From contig CAZMSA010000009.1 of the NCBI GenBank assembly GCA_964568825.1, forward strand, positions 1 through 41,443: a DNA stretch of 41,443 bases. The letters are read 5' to 3'. A program made the translations under genes and the position numbers. The first letter of the stretch is position 1. Each line of letters starts with the position of its first letter. Positions 1 to 8,149 of the stretch are shown piece by piece. Source of the stretch: CAVVDT01 sp964568825. GTDB taxonomy: Bacteria > Pseudomonadota > Alphaproteobacteria > Rhizobiales > Aestuariivirgaceae. Under the pieces are notes generated by a model. It was not told where the DNA came from. It saw only the letters and a list, made by a program, of their open reading frames with translations, and did not search any database.

Positions 1-132
1 ACGGAATCAGCATTCGCTCCCAACCTCAACCCCCTTTTTCGACAGCATCGGCCAATTGCGGACAAGGTCTTGCGCCCGGTTGCAGCCGGCCGCATGGCGC
101 AAAACTATCGAAACGACTTGCCAAAAGGCCCG
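1..132. other. Intergenic left edge, no gene seen
   Basis: I see no supported gene, RNA or repeat in these bases. They lie downstream of the small minus-strand gene at 133-276 and may hold its 3' untranslated region; whatever flanks it on the left is outside the window. Confidence 0.5.
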
Positions 133-276
133 CTATTGCGGCGCGATGCCGGCAGCGACAGCACCCAGGTCGGGCACTTCCACCGTTTGGCCGGGCTTGT
201 CGTTGACGTTCCAGTAGGCTAGGGCGAACATGATGGCCGTGGCGACGAGCATCATGCGGACAGGTTTGGTGAACAT
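133..276 (-). CDS. Small single-span membrane or exported protein, 47 aa
   Basis: Not recognised as a named family. The start at 276 is chosen because GGAGAACC lies just upstream of the ATG; a longer in-frame version from 387 would run into the neighbouring gene's end. The peptide has a basic N-terminus (MFTKPVRMM) and a hydrophobic stretch at about residues 8-19, then a short polar tail rich in Val, Pro and Asp. That is the layout of a signal anchor or an uncleaved signal peptide. It sits 110 bases downstream of the DUF1989-GcvT gene on the same strand and could be co-transcribed. It could also be a chance small ORF; the good ribosome binding site argues against that. Confidence 0.5.
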   Translation of the reverse strand: MFTKPVRMMLVATAIMFALAYWNVNDKPGQTVEVPDLGAVAAGIAPQ

Positions 277-386
277 GGTCGGTTCTCCGGTTTGAAGCGG
301 ATGTGGGCTCGACCGCCATGCTGGACCTTGCGGGTTAAGAAGCGGTGGACACCGGAGAAATCGTGATTTCACCGATGTTTGCGCCA

Positions 387-2762
387 TCAGGCCCTGACGC
401 GCGCCTTGGTCGGGTCGTAGTGGGGGAAGGTGACGATGCGCGCCGGAAGGCGCTTCTGGTGGCCGTCCAGCTTGCCCACTTCGACCTCGGTGCCCGGTTC
501 GGCGTGGGTGATGTCCATGCGGGCAAGGGCGATGTTTTTCTTCAGTAGGGGCGAACGGGTGCTGGAGGTGACGATGCCCACCTGGGCGCGGCCCACATGC
601 ACGCAGTCCCCATGGCCGACCGCGTCGTTGCCCTCGATGTCGAGACCGACCAGCTTGTGGCGGGGATGCGCCTTGCGCTCGATCAGCGCGTTGCGGCCGA
701 TGAAGGGTTCATCCTTTGATTTCAGCGGGCAGGTAAAGCCGATGCCGGCCTCGAAGGGATCGGTCTGGTCGTCGAACTCGTAGCCATAGAAGACGAGGCC
801 CGCCTCAATGCGCAACATGTCGAGTGCCGAGAGGCCCAACGGCGCAAGTCCAAGCGGTTCGCCCGCCGCCCAGATGGCATCGAAGACCGCCTCGGCATCT
901 CTTGGATGGCAGAAGATTTCGTACCCCAGTTCACCGGTATAGCCGGTGCGCGACACCACGACGGGCGCCCCCTCGAAGCCGCCGATGCGCCCAACCGTCA
1001 AGTGGAACCACTTAAGTTCTTCCAGCGCCGTGCGGGCGGGCGGCGTCCATATCACCTCTTTCAGGATGTCGCGTGATTTCGGACCCTGCACCGCGATGTT
1101 GTGCATCTGGTCGGTGGAGGAGCGCACCCAGGCTTTCAGGCCCAGCTTTTCCGCCTGCTCCCTGAGCCAGATGCCGGAATAGTCGTCGCCGCCGATCCAA
1201 CGGAAATTATCCTGGGCAAGGCGGAACACGGTGCCATCGTCGATCATGCCTCCGTGTTCATAACACATAGCTGTATAGACAACTTGGCCCGGCGACAGTT
1301 TGCGGATATTGCGGGTCATGCAGTACTGCAACAGGTTCTCTGCATCCGGCCCCGTTACCTCGAACTTGCGCAAAGGCGACAAATCCATCACCGCGGCTCG
1401 CTCGCGGCAGGCCCAGTATTCCTCGATGGGGCCTTCGTTGTTGAATTGGCTGGGCAGCCAGAAGCCACGATATTCAGTAAAATTGCGGGTGAGCGCCTCG
1501 AAGCGCCCGTGGAAGGCGGTCTGGCGGGTGAGTTCGGCGTCAGCGTCTGGGGTCATTCGGTAAGCCACTGCTCTGGAGAAGGTGTTTTTGTCGGAATAGG
1601 TGCGCACATGGATGTCGGTCGGCTCCCAGCCATTGGCCGCATCGACGTCGCACGGACACGCCGATGACACACACACCAGATCGGTAAGCGCCCGCATCAG
1701 CACATAATCGCCTGGCCGCGACCAGGGCTCATCGAGATAGAGCTGGTTATTGGCATTGATGTTGGTGTTGTAGAAATAATTGATCGCCTCCCAGCCTTGG
1801 CGCGGCGTGACGCCATAAGCTGCCAGTACGTCGTTGAAGTTTTCGCTGCAGTTGACATGGCCGGGATAACCCATGTCGTCGTAGTAGCGCGGGTTGCAGG
1901 CGGTGGCGAAGGCGTCGTGCCGCCCGCAGGTATCGCGGATTAACTCAACCAGCGGCTCCATCTCCCGGTCGAAGGCTTTCGATGGTAGGCCGGGTACGGG
2001 ATAGCTCATGGCGATGAGGCTGCGCGTTACCGTGGAATCCAGTGCAAGGTCCTTGCCCTTGTCCAGTTTGCGGACGGAAAAGCACTGGAAATCCGTACAT
2101 TGCCGCCCCTGGACGTCGATAACCTGGACATAGTCGCCAGCCTTCACCCGATATGCGGTGGCGGTACGCGCGGGGATGCGGAAATCCTGCAACGCATCGG
2201 CGAGGGCTTCGGGCAACACGGCCTCGCTGGGTTCGCGCGCCCGTGTGCGGGTGATGAAGAGTTCGATGGGTGTGGTCGTGTCCTGCGCCTCGGCATCCAT
2301 CGCTCTGCCCGGCGCGGCGACGATGAGAAGGCCTGGGCGCACAACTGAAAGGCCGGCCCTGCTGCCGGCCTGCGAACTGGCTCCGAACAAGGCAACGGCC
2401 GTAGCCTTCGACAAATCGATGCCGCGCCGTTCGAGGACACGACGGGCGATCACCGCCGAGTCCTCGCTCGAGGCAAGCGTCGCCTGGAGGCCGCTCGCGG
2501 GCTTGTCGGCGGATGCATCCAGAATGGACTGCGTGTCGATGCGGCCGTCATCGCCGACGGCCACCAACTCGCAAGGCTGCAGGCCCTCCTTGTCGATAAC
2601 CTCCAGCTGGTCCCCGGTCTCGACCGGCACTACCACGATGCCACCGCCCTTGACCAGATAGCGCTCGACATTTGCCGGCAAGGTACGGATACCTGGCCTG
2701 AGAATGAGGCTCGGCCGAGGCGCGCTGGCGATCAGTCCTGCTTGCCGTGGCGTATCAAGCAT
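387..2762 (-). CDS. DUF1989 / GcvT-type aminomethyltransferase fusion protein
   Basis: A 791-residue protein with two recognisable parts. Residues about 180-420 are a DUF1989 (urea-carboxylase-associated) domain, with the core YRVKAGDYVQVIDVQGRQC and the Cys/Asn motif SSACPCDVDAANG. Residues about 440-785 are a GcvT/aminomethyltransferase fold (FHGRFEALTRNF, then GPIEEYWACRERAAVMDLS and PLGLSALDMLRIEAG), the family that moves one-carbon units from N-methyl or aminomethyl groups to tetrahydrofolate. Residues 1-150 resemble a further, partial DUF1989 half (GGGIVVVPVETGDQLEVIDK), so the N-terminus may be an internal duplication. The fusion layout is known in alphaproteobacteria, but its substrate is not established as far as I know. 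It is divergent from the flavin reductase at 2964. A role in stripping a one-carbon unit from a nitrogen compound is inference. Confidence 0.85.
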   Translation of the reverse strand: MLDTPRQAGLIASAPRPSLILRPGIRTLPANVERYLVKGGGIVVVPVETGDQLEVIDKEGLQPCELVAVGDDGRIDTQSILDASADKPASGLQATLASSEDSAVIARRVLERRGIDLSKATAVALFGASSQAGSRAGLSVVRPGLLIVAAPGRAMDAEAQDTTTPIELFITRTRAREPSEAVLPEALADALQDFRIPARTATAYRVKAGDYVQVIDVQGRQCTDFQCFSVRKLDKGKDLALDSTVTRSLIAMSYPVPGLPSKAFDREMEPLVELIRDTCGRHDAFATACNPRYYDDMGYPGHVNCSENFNDVLAAYGVTPRQGWEAINYFYNTNINANNQLYLDEPWSRPGDYVLMRALTDLVCVSSACPCDVDAANGWEPTDIHVRTYSDKNTFSRAVAYRMTPDADAELTRQTAFHGRFEALTRNFTEYRGFWLPSQFNNEGPIEEYWACRERAAVMDLSPLRKFEVTGPDAENLLQYCMTRNIRKLSPGQVVYTAMCYEHGGMIDDGTVFRLAQDNFRWIGGDDYSGIWLREQAEKLGLKAWVRSSTDQMHNIAVQGPKSRDILKEVIWTPPARTALEELKWFHLTVGRIGGFEGAPVVVSRTGYTGELGYEIFCHPRDAEAVFDAIWAAGEPLGLAPLGLSALDMLRIEAGLVFYGYEFDDQTDPFEAGIGFTCPLKSKDEPFIGRNALIERKAHPRHKLVGLDIEGNDAVGHGDCVHVGRAQVGIVTSSTRSPLLKKNIALARMDITHAEPGTEVEVGKLDGHQKRLPARIVTFPHYDPTKARVRA

Positions 2763-2829
2763 GCGAACGGTTTTCCTAGCTATGCGGATCGATGCGCAAG
2801 GCTAGGCCATGCGGTTGAGATTAGCAACA

Positions 2830-2863
2830 ATTGGTTTTATTGGGCGGTATTGGTATATATTGG
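2830..2863. promoter_or_regulatory. Four ATTGG direct repeats in a divergent promoter region
   Basis: ATTGG occurs at 2830, 2839, 2849 and 2859, with steps of 9, 10 and 10 bases, so all copies lie on about the same face of the helix. Three of the four read ATTGGT. The array sits between the divergent DUF1989-GcvT gene (start 2762) and flavin reductase gene (start 2964), in a locally AT-rich stretch within GC-rich DNA. It looks like a regulator binding array or a promoter region. The protein that would bind is unknown. Confidence 0.4.
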
Positions 2864-2963
2864 TCTGGTGAATTATTGCATACCGATGGCGGAAAAGTGA
2901 AAACTCGCCCGGACGCAGCCATTAGGCTGTTTGCCGGTTGAGACAATGACAGGAGCAATCGCA

Positions 2964-3443
2964 ATGGAGCCGCGGGAATTCCGCAATTGCCTGGGGGCGT
3001 TTCCCACCGGTGTGACGGTAATAACCGCCATCGGACCGCGCGGCGAACCGGTGGGCAATACGGTGAGTTCGTTCAATTCGGTCTCGCTCGATCCGCCTTT
3101 GATCTTGTGGAGTCTCGGTCGCCACGCCTTTAGCCTGAAGGCCTATCTTTCTACCGACCTGTTCGCGGTCAATGTATTGCGCGAAGGTCAGGAAGAGTTG
3201 TCCAATCGCTTCGCCAAGGCGCTCGGCGACAAGTGGGCCGGCGTCGATTACGTAACGGGACAAAATGGTTGCCCGATGCTTTGCGGTGCCCTGGCGGTGC
3301 TCGAGTGCCGCACCGCCCATACGTATGTGGGCGGCGATCATGTGATCTTCGTGGGCGAGGTAATTCATGCCGAGCACGATCCCGAGGGCCGGCCGCTGGT
3401 CTTCCATCGCGGCAAGTATGCCGGCATCACGCTTCAAGGCTGA
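2964..3443 (+). CDS. Flavin reductase-like FMN/FAD-binding protein
   Basis: A 159-residue protein of the flavin reductase-like (HpaC/NtaB-type) family. These enzymes use NAD(P)H to reduce free flavin, usually for a partner monooxygenase. Family features are the start MEPREFRNCLGAFPTGVTV, the flavin-binding segment around residues 35-55 (NTVSSFNSVSLDPPLILWSL) and the closing half with YVGGDHVIFVGEV and PLVFHRGKY. I choose the start at 2964 because AGGAG lies eight bases upstream; in-frame starts at 2931 and 2946 lack such a site. The gene is alone on its strand, divergent from the DUF1989-GcvT gene. A flavin-dependent oxygenase partner could be the acyl-CoA-dehydrogenase-fold protein at 6162-7406. 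That is inference. Confidence 0.9.
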   Translation: MEPREFRNCLGAFPTGVTVITAIGPRGEPVGNTVSSFNSVSLDPPLILWSLGRHAFSLKAYLSTDLFAVNVLREGQEELSNRFAKALGDKWAGVDYVTGQNGCPMLCGALAVLECRTAHTYVGGDHVIFVGEVIHAEHDPEGRPLVFHRGKYAGITLQG

Positions 3444-3624
3444 ACCACCGCCACTGCATCTTGCCCAAGCACGATCAACCGCACGCCTTGGTCTGCACCA
3501 CCCAACGGCTTTCGCTTTCGCAAATCAAGGTGCTCAGTAACGTACCCTTGCCCGGCAGATTTTGTGCGGCGTGCAACTAATGTCGGCAAGGCCATGGTGG
3601 ACGGCAGTATGAACTGCAATCAAA

Positions 3625-3655
3625 CTGCGGCGGGCCCGGCCCGCCGCAGAATTTT
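3625..3655. terminator. Bidirectional intrinsic terminator
   Basis: A perfect 11-bp GC-rich stem (CTGCGGCGGGC, loop CCG, GCCCGCCGCAG, 3625-3649) is followed on the plus strand by AATTTT, and on the minus strand by TTTG. It lies between the convergent flavin reductase (ends 3443) and the small secreted protein gene (ends 3694), which fits a shared terminator. The T-run is short. Confidence 0.7.
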
Positions 3656-3693
3656 GCTCGCTTGAGGTTGTCGGCGCTACGAATCGCCAAGTC

Positions 3694-3948
3694 TCAGTTG
3701 CAGACCTTTCTCTTCCTCGGCACCGTCACATAGTAGTAGCCGTTAAACACGCGCTTGTAGCCGACGATGACCCACCTGCAGACAGGGTATCTGTATTGCG
3801 GCTGAACGTAGTACGCCGGCGGGTAATAAGGTGCGTACCGATAGGCAGGCGCGCCGAAATAAAGCCTGACCCCGGCAGAGGCCGGTGCTGTGGCGGCGCA
3901 AGTCACTGCGGCGGCAACGGCGAGTCCAAATATGAGGGTGCGGTGCAT
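3694..3948 (-). CDS. Small secreted Tyr-rich protein, paralogue of 4235-4486
   Basis: An 84-residue protein with a clear Sec signal peptide (MHRTLIFGLAVAAAVTCAA, cleavage probably after ATAPASA at about residue 25). The mature part is rich in Tyr, Pro and Arg: GVRLYFGAPAYRY, then a Tyr/Pro stretch, then WVIVGYKRVFNGYYYVTVP and a basic end RKRKVCN. It has two mature cysteines (in PVCRW and at the penultimate residue), which could form a disulfide. A GGAGGA site upstream supports the start at 3948. It shares the pattern GVR-hydrophobic-YFG...C...VGYK...NGY...RK..C with the gene at 4235-4486. Small Tyr-rich secreted proteins of this kind are frequent in Hyphomicrobiales and usually unannotated. 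Function unknown; periplasmic or cell-surface location inferred. Confidence 0.8.
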   Translation of the reverse strand: MHRTLIFGLAVAAAVTCAATAPASAGVRLYFGAPAYRYAPYYPPAYYVQPQYRYPVCRWVIVGYKRVFNGYYYVTVPRKRKVCN

Positions 3949-4104
3949 AATTTTTGTCCTCCGAGGTTCTTGGCGGCAGACTCTACAACGCCGACGAGTT
4001 GCCGTCCATGTAAACCCTTATAGATAGTGATTCCTGAACCGTGCCTGAACAAACCGGTCGCAGTTCAATCCATGGTCTGAATTTTGCGCTGGCCTGATTA
4101 TGAA

Positions 4105-4140
4105 GGCGCACCCGATGAACTTGGGTTCATCGGGTGCGCC
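4105..4140. terminator. Perfect 16-bp hairpin, probable terminator of the upstream small gene
   Basis: GGCGCACCCGATGAAC, loop TTGG, GTTCATCGGGTGCGCC: a perfect 16-bp stem with a 4-base loop. It lies 95 bases downstream of the minus-strand gene ending at 4235. On the minus strand it is followed by TTCATAATC, which is only weakly T-rich, so termination is likely but not certain. The long perfect match could also mark a regulatory RNA structure. Confidence 0.55.
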
Positions 4141-4234
4141 GTGGTCAACGATGCCGCGAGCGCTAGAAGGTGAGGGCTCATGCGGCGGGACTGCCGCCCG
4201 CGGGTCATCGCTGCCCAAGGCCCTGGTGGAGGCC

Positions 4235-4486
4235 TTAGTAGCAGATGCGCTTGAAGACCTTGCGGGTTTTCCAATGGTACCCGTTCCAGAACTTCTTGTA
4301 GCCGACGAACACCTTCGGGCAACCATAGTAGCTGTATGGGGCATAGTAGCCGCCATAGTAATGAGTCTGATAACCCCATCCGAAGGTCGGGCCACCGAAA
4401 TATATACGGACGCCGGCATTGGCGGTGGAGGCGGCGGCGGTCAGGGCAGCAACAGCGGCGAGGCCGAGCATGGTCTTGCGGATCAT
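4235..4486 (-). CDS. Small secreted Tyr/Gly-rich protein, paralogue of 3694-3948
   Basis: An 83-residue protein with a Sec signal peptide (MIRKTMLGLAAVAALTAAAS, cleavage probably after ANA at about residue 24). The mature part is GVRIYFGGPTFGWGY, a Tyr/Gly stretch (HYYGGYYAPYSYYGCPK), then VFVGYKKFWNGYHWKTRKV and the end FKRICY. AAGGAGAATG upstream supports this start. Two mature Cys occupy positions matching those of the paralogue at 3694-3948. The pair is tandem on one strand, but the hairpin at 4105-4140 lies between them, so each may have its own transcript. Function is unknown. The basic, aromatic composition suggests an envelope-associated role, which is inference. Confidence 0.8.
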   Translation of the reverse strand: MIRKTMLGLAAVAALTAAASTANAGVRIYFGGPTFGWGYQTHYYGGYYAPYSYYGCPKVFVGYKKFWNGYHWKTRKVFKRICY

Positions 4487-4647
4487 GGTTCATTCTCCTT
4501 CGAGCTTGACTTGGGTGACCAGCAAGCACTGAGCTTTCGATCACCGATGATGACAGCCTGATAGAAGAAGCGTCTTGAACCTGGGCTGATCGCGCCGTTA
4601 ATCCGATGTTCATCTACATATAGCAGCGAGAGCGGCGGGATATTGAA

Positions 4648-6162
4648 TTAAAGAATGCTGGCTACCATGCGAGCCACTTCGTCGGTATTTACCTTACCCA
4701 TTGCATTGCGCGGCAGAAAGTCAACAAATATAATGGCACGCGGATGCTTGTAGCGTGCAAGTTGACCGTCGAAAACTTGCAGAACGTCGCCAGCGGTGAG
4801 GTGAGGGTCTTTCCTCACCACCACAGCCACAGGAACCTTGCCCCAGCGAGGATCCGCTCGCCCGGCGACGGCGGCCTCGGCAATGCCGGGATGGGTCCTG
4901 AGAACACGCTCCAATTCGGCCGAATAGATGTTTTCGCCCCCCGAAATGATGACGTTCTTGATGCGGTCCTTGAACGAATAGAGACCGGATGCATCGCGCA
5001 CCGCCACATCGCCGGAATGGAACCAGCCGCCGCGAAAGGCATCGGCCGTCGCCGCCTCATCGCGCCAGTAGCCCGACGCCACGTTGCCGCCCTTGACCAG
5101 CACTTCGCCTTCGGTCCCGTCGGGCACCTCGTTTCCTTCGGCATCGGCGATGCGGATTTGACTCTGAAGACCCTGCCGGCCGATCGAGCCGACGGTCGAA
5201 AAGGCTTCCTCGATGCGCTGGTAGAGAGCAACCGGGCCGGTCTCGGTCGAGCCGTAGACCTGGATCACCGGCACCTTGCGGGCATGGAGGGTCTCGATCA
5301 GGTCAACCGGCACATCGGTCGATCCGGTCACCAGCGCCCGCAGCGAGGAAAGGTCGGTCTCCTGCCACGCGGGGTGCGCGATCATGGCCTGCAACGTGGC
5401 CGGCACCTGCACGGTGAGGCTCGGGCGGTCTCGGGCGATGGCAGCAAGTGTTGCCGCCGGCTCGAAACGCGCATGCAGGCTGACCGTGGCGCCCAGCGCC
5501 AGGGCGGGCAGCGTCTGGATGTTGAGGCCACCTACATGGAACATCGGCAGCACGGTGAGGACGTGGTCGGCGGCCGTCATGTCGTGCATGTGGTGGGCGT
5601 TGATGGCATTGACGCGTATCGCCTCGCGGCTCAGCACCGCCCCCTTCGGCCTCCCGGTGGTGCCTGAGGTATATACGATGAGCAGCGGGCTTGAGGCATC
5701 GCCACGAATACCGCCGCCGCCACTTTCGGCCTCGACCGCCTCGGCAAGTCGCACCGCCGCACCGCTGCCCGCGCCGATGCCGAAGACCGGGACGTCGCCC
5801 AGGCCGGTAATGAGGGAATCGATGCGTTCGGCGAAGTCATCGGCCACGACCAGCGCGGAAATGCCGGCGTTGGCGAGGATAAAGGCCTGTTCCGGCACCG
5901 CCAGCCGCCAGTTGAGGGCAACCACCATGACGCCCGCCCGTGCCGCCGCCAGTGTCAGAATAATCTGTTCGGGCGCATTGAGGCCGAGATAGCCGATGCG
6001 TGCGCCGACCTTCAGGCCAAGTCCCGACGCCAGCAACCCCGCCGCCCGGTCCACCAGCCCGGCAAGCTCGCCGTAGCTGATAACCCGTCCCTTGAACCGG
6101 ATGGCGGCCTTTTGCGCATCGCGCTGGGCGGCCTCTTCTGCCCACACCGCCGGGTCGCGCAT
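4648..6162 (-). CDS. AMP-forming acyl-CoA synthetase / ligase
   Basis: A 504-residue ANL-superfamily ligase, which activates a carboxylate with ATP and joins it to CoA. Visible motifs are the P-loop-like YTSGTTGRPKGAVLS, the adenine-binding VYGSTETGP, the hinge region GGWFHSGDVAVRD and IISGGENIYSAELERVL, and the C-terminal catalytic Lys in PRNAMGKVN. The start at 6162 is supported by GGGAGAGAG upstream and by a TGATG overlap with the dehydrogenase-like gene's stop; a start at 6231 would overlap that gene by 70 bases. This is the last gene of the operon that begins at 10180. The substrate is unknown. Context suggests an aromatic or heterocyclic acid, or a downstream dicarboxylate, which is inference. 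Confidence 0.88.
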   Translation of the reverse strand: MRDPAVWAEEAAQRDAQKAAIRFKGRVISYGELAGLVDRAAGLLASGLGLKVGARIGYLGLNAPEQIILTLAAARAGVMVVALNWRLAVPEQAFILANAGISALVVADDFAERIDSLITGLGDVPVFGIGAGSGAAVRLAEAVEAESGGGGIRGDASSPLLIVYTSGTTGRPKGAVLSREAIRVNAINAHHMHDMTAADHVLTVLPMFHVGGLNIQTLPALALGATVSLHARFEPAATLAAIARDRPSLTVQVPATLQAMIAHPAWQETDLSSLRALVTGSTDVPVDLIETLHARKVPVIQVYGSTETGPVALYQRIEEAFSTVGSIGRQGLQSQIRIADAEGNEVPDGTEGEVLVKGGNVASGYWRDEAATADAFRGGWFHSGDVAVRDASGLYSFKDRIKNVIISGGENIYSAELERVLRTHPGIAEAAVAGRADPRWGKVPVAVVVRKDPHLTAGDVLQVFDGQLARYKHPRAIIFVDFLPRNAMGKVNTDEVARMVASIL

Positions 6163-7406
6163 CAGTCGCTCTCTCCCGGCTCGTAAAGACCCTCGCGGCC
6201 GATACGGTCGAGGCAGATCTCGGCCGTCCATGGCAGCATTAGCGAGCCGCAGCGGCTGTCGCGGTAGAGCCGCTCAATGGGCAGCGACTTGAGCATCGAC
6301 TGGCCGCCGCAGGTGCGGATGGCGAGTTGACACAATGCGTTGGCGTTTTCCATGACGGAGAACTGTGCCGCATAGGCCCTGAGCACCTGCTCCTTGGAAG
6401 GATCGGGCCGCGCCTCGCTGATCGCCTGGAACCACAGGGCCTTGGTCTGTTCGAGCCTGACGCGCATTTCGGCCAGTGCGATCTGCTTGGTCGGGTATAT
6501 GCGCCGTTTCACCGGCGGCAGGCCGGGCCATTCGCCGCGCAGGTATTTCACCGTGAAATCATAGGCTGCCTGCGCGATGCCCATGTAGGCCGGCGACAGG
6601 GTCATGAACATGTGCGGCCAGCGCGTCGCGGCCTGGTAGTAGACGCCGCGCGGCATCAGTTCTTCGTCCTCGCTGACAAACACGTCCTTGAAAATCAGGT
6701 TGCGTGAGACCGTAGCGCGCATGCCGAGCGGGTCCCAGTCGCCCTCGACGCTGACGCCTTCGGCATCGGCCGGCACGGCGATGTACATGGTGTCCTTGCG
6801 CGACGGCTTTTCTCCCGGCTTCACCTCGCCGCAAAGTACACCGTAATAGTGGGCATGGCCCGACAACGAGGCAAAGATCTTCTTGCCCTTGATCACCCAG
6901 CCGCCGTCGACCTTGCGGGCTGAGGTGGAAAACGGAACGACGCCGGCGGCCGCTGCGCCGCCTTCCGAAAAAGGCTGGGCATAGATGCGGCCGTCCTCGA
7001 CGATGCGGGCATAATGTTTGGCCCGATGCCGGTCGTGGCGATTGCGCTCGAGGCCGTCCATGTCGAGGTCGTCCGCCAGATCGCCCGTCCACAGGCACGA
7101 GCACACGTGCATGTTGAAGGTGAGGGCGGTGGCCCCGCAATAGCGACCGATCTCAGCGGCGGTCAGCATGTAGGCCCGGTAGGGTGCCCCGTGACCGCCG
7201 TGGGCCTTGGGAACGCAGATGGAGAGCAGGCCCGCCGCGTGCAGATCGTCATAGTTCTCGGTGGGGAAAATGGCATCGCGATCATAAGCCGCCGCTCGTC
7301 CGGCAAAGTTTTCCGCGCCCAGCCGGCGAGCCAGCGCGGTGAGATCGGCCTCCTGCGGCGCCAGGCGGAAGGCCTGCGGGTCGAATATTGGGGCATCGTC
7401 GTTCAT
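6162..7406 (-). CDS. Acyl-CoA dehydrogenase-fold flavoprotein, canonical catalytic Glu absent
   Basis: A 414-residue protein of the acyl-CoA dehydrogenase superfamily. It has the N-terminal helical domain (PTENYDDLHAAGLLSICVPK), the middle FAD-binding beta domain (GGWVIKGKKIFASLSGHAHYY; WDPLGMRATVSRNLIFKDVFV) and the C-terminal helical domain (CGGQSMLKSLPIERLYRDSR). Where classical short/medium-chain enzymes carry the catalytic Glu (YEGT motif), this protein reads LMLPWTAE at about residues 389-396, with Leu/Pro at 391-392. That makes a beta-oxidation dehydrogenase less likely and an acyl-CoA-dehydrogenase-fold monooxygenase or other oxidase possible; some subfamilies place the base elsewhere. 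AAGGAAATC precedes the ATG, which overlaps the hydrolase stop (ATGA). It lies between the hydrolase and ligase genes. Confidence 0.85.
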   Translation of the reverse strand: MNDDAPIFDPQAFRLAPQEADLTALARRLGAENFAGRAAAYDRDAIFPTENYDDLHAAGLLSICVPKAHGGHGAPYRAYMLTAAEIGRYCGATALTFNMHVCSCLWTGDLADDLDMDGLERNRHDRHRAKHYARIVEDGRIYAQPFSEGGAAAAGVVPFSTSARKVDGGWVIKGKKIFASLSGHAHYYGVLCGEVKPGEKPSRKDTMYIAVPADAEGVSVEGDWDPLGMRATVSRNLIFKDVFVSEDEELMPRGVYYQAATRWPHMFMTLSPAYMGIAQAAYDFTVKYLRGEWPGLPPVKRRIYPTKQIALAEMRVRLEQTKALWFQAISEARPDPSKEQVLRAYAAQFSVMENANALCQLAIRTCGGQSMLKSLPIERLYRDSRCGSLMLPWTAEICLDRIGREGLYEPGESD

Positions 7407-8149
7407 GCGGAGATTTCCTTGTAGAATTCACGCATTAGGCCAGCGAATTGAATCGGTTTCTCATACGGCGCCATGTGCCCGGTGCGCTTCAGAACGGCGA
7501 ACCGGGCGTGGGGTATGATCTCGGCCATGCGCGCCATGGTCCTGAGCGGCGCGTTGAGGTCCTCAACGCCGGCGATCAGCAGGCAAGGCGCGGCGATACG
7601 GCCCGCATCGACGCGCCGGTTGAACGTGGTGAGGCAGGTGATCGCCATGCGATAGGCCTCCGGCGACGTAGCAGCGAACGCCCGCCTGGTGAAGTCCGCC
7701 ACCTCTCTACCTGCATCGCCTCCCAGCAGCGAGGATGAGAACATCTCGGCCAGTTCGGCCATACTGCGCCCTGCATCGAGCGGTGACAGGCGGTTCTTCA
7801 AAAACGCCTTCTGAAAGCTCCCGTCGGCCGAGCCGAAAGAGGAGGTGGTGCCTGAAAGCACCAGCGAGGCAGTACGTTCAGGATAGGTGAGGGCAAATTC
7901 CTGCGCCACCATGCCGCCGATGGAATGCCCGAGGATGTGAAGCCGCTCCACGCCTTCGCGCGTGCCGTGCTCAGCCAGCCGGCGCGCAAGGTCGCCGAAG
8001 CCGTATTGCGCCTCGGCCATGGGGGCATCGCCATAGCCCGGCAGGTCGTGCCCAATGATGTGGATGTCTGGCGCCAGTTCGGCCGCCACGCGCTGAAACA
8101 GCGAAGCGTCGCCGCCGATGCCCGGTATGGCGAAGACCTGAAGCGTCAT
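7403..8149 (-). CDS. Alpha/beta hydrolase, NicD/PcaD-like
   Basis: A 248-residue alpha/beta hydrolase. The nucleophile elbow GHSIGG puts Ser76 as nucleophile; Asp197 (AGVEDLNAP) and His225 (RTGHMAPYE) complete a plausible triad. The oxyanion-side motif IPGIGGDASLF is near the N-terminus. Length and motifs fit N-formylmaleamate deformylase (NicD), 3-oxoadipate enol-lactonase and related hydrolases, which cannot be separated by eye. The gene directly follows the NicX-like gene with a TAATG overlap, the functional order expected if it hydrolyses the ring-cleavage product. That favours a NicD-like deformylase, by inference. It has no signal peptide, so it should act in the cytoplasm. Confidence 0.85.
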   Translation of the reverse strand: MTLQVFAIPGIGGDASLFQRVAAELAPDIHIIGHDLPGYGDAPMAEAQYGFGDLARRLAEHGTREGVERLHILGHSIGGMVAQEFALTYPERTASLVLSGTTSSFGSADGSFQKAFLKNRLSPLDAGRSMAELAEMFSSSLLGGDAGREVADFTRRAFAATSPEAYRMAITCLTTFNRRVDAGRIAAPCLLIAGVEDLNAPLRTMARMAEIIPHARFAVLKRTGHMAPYEKPIQFAGLMREFYKEISA

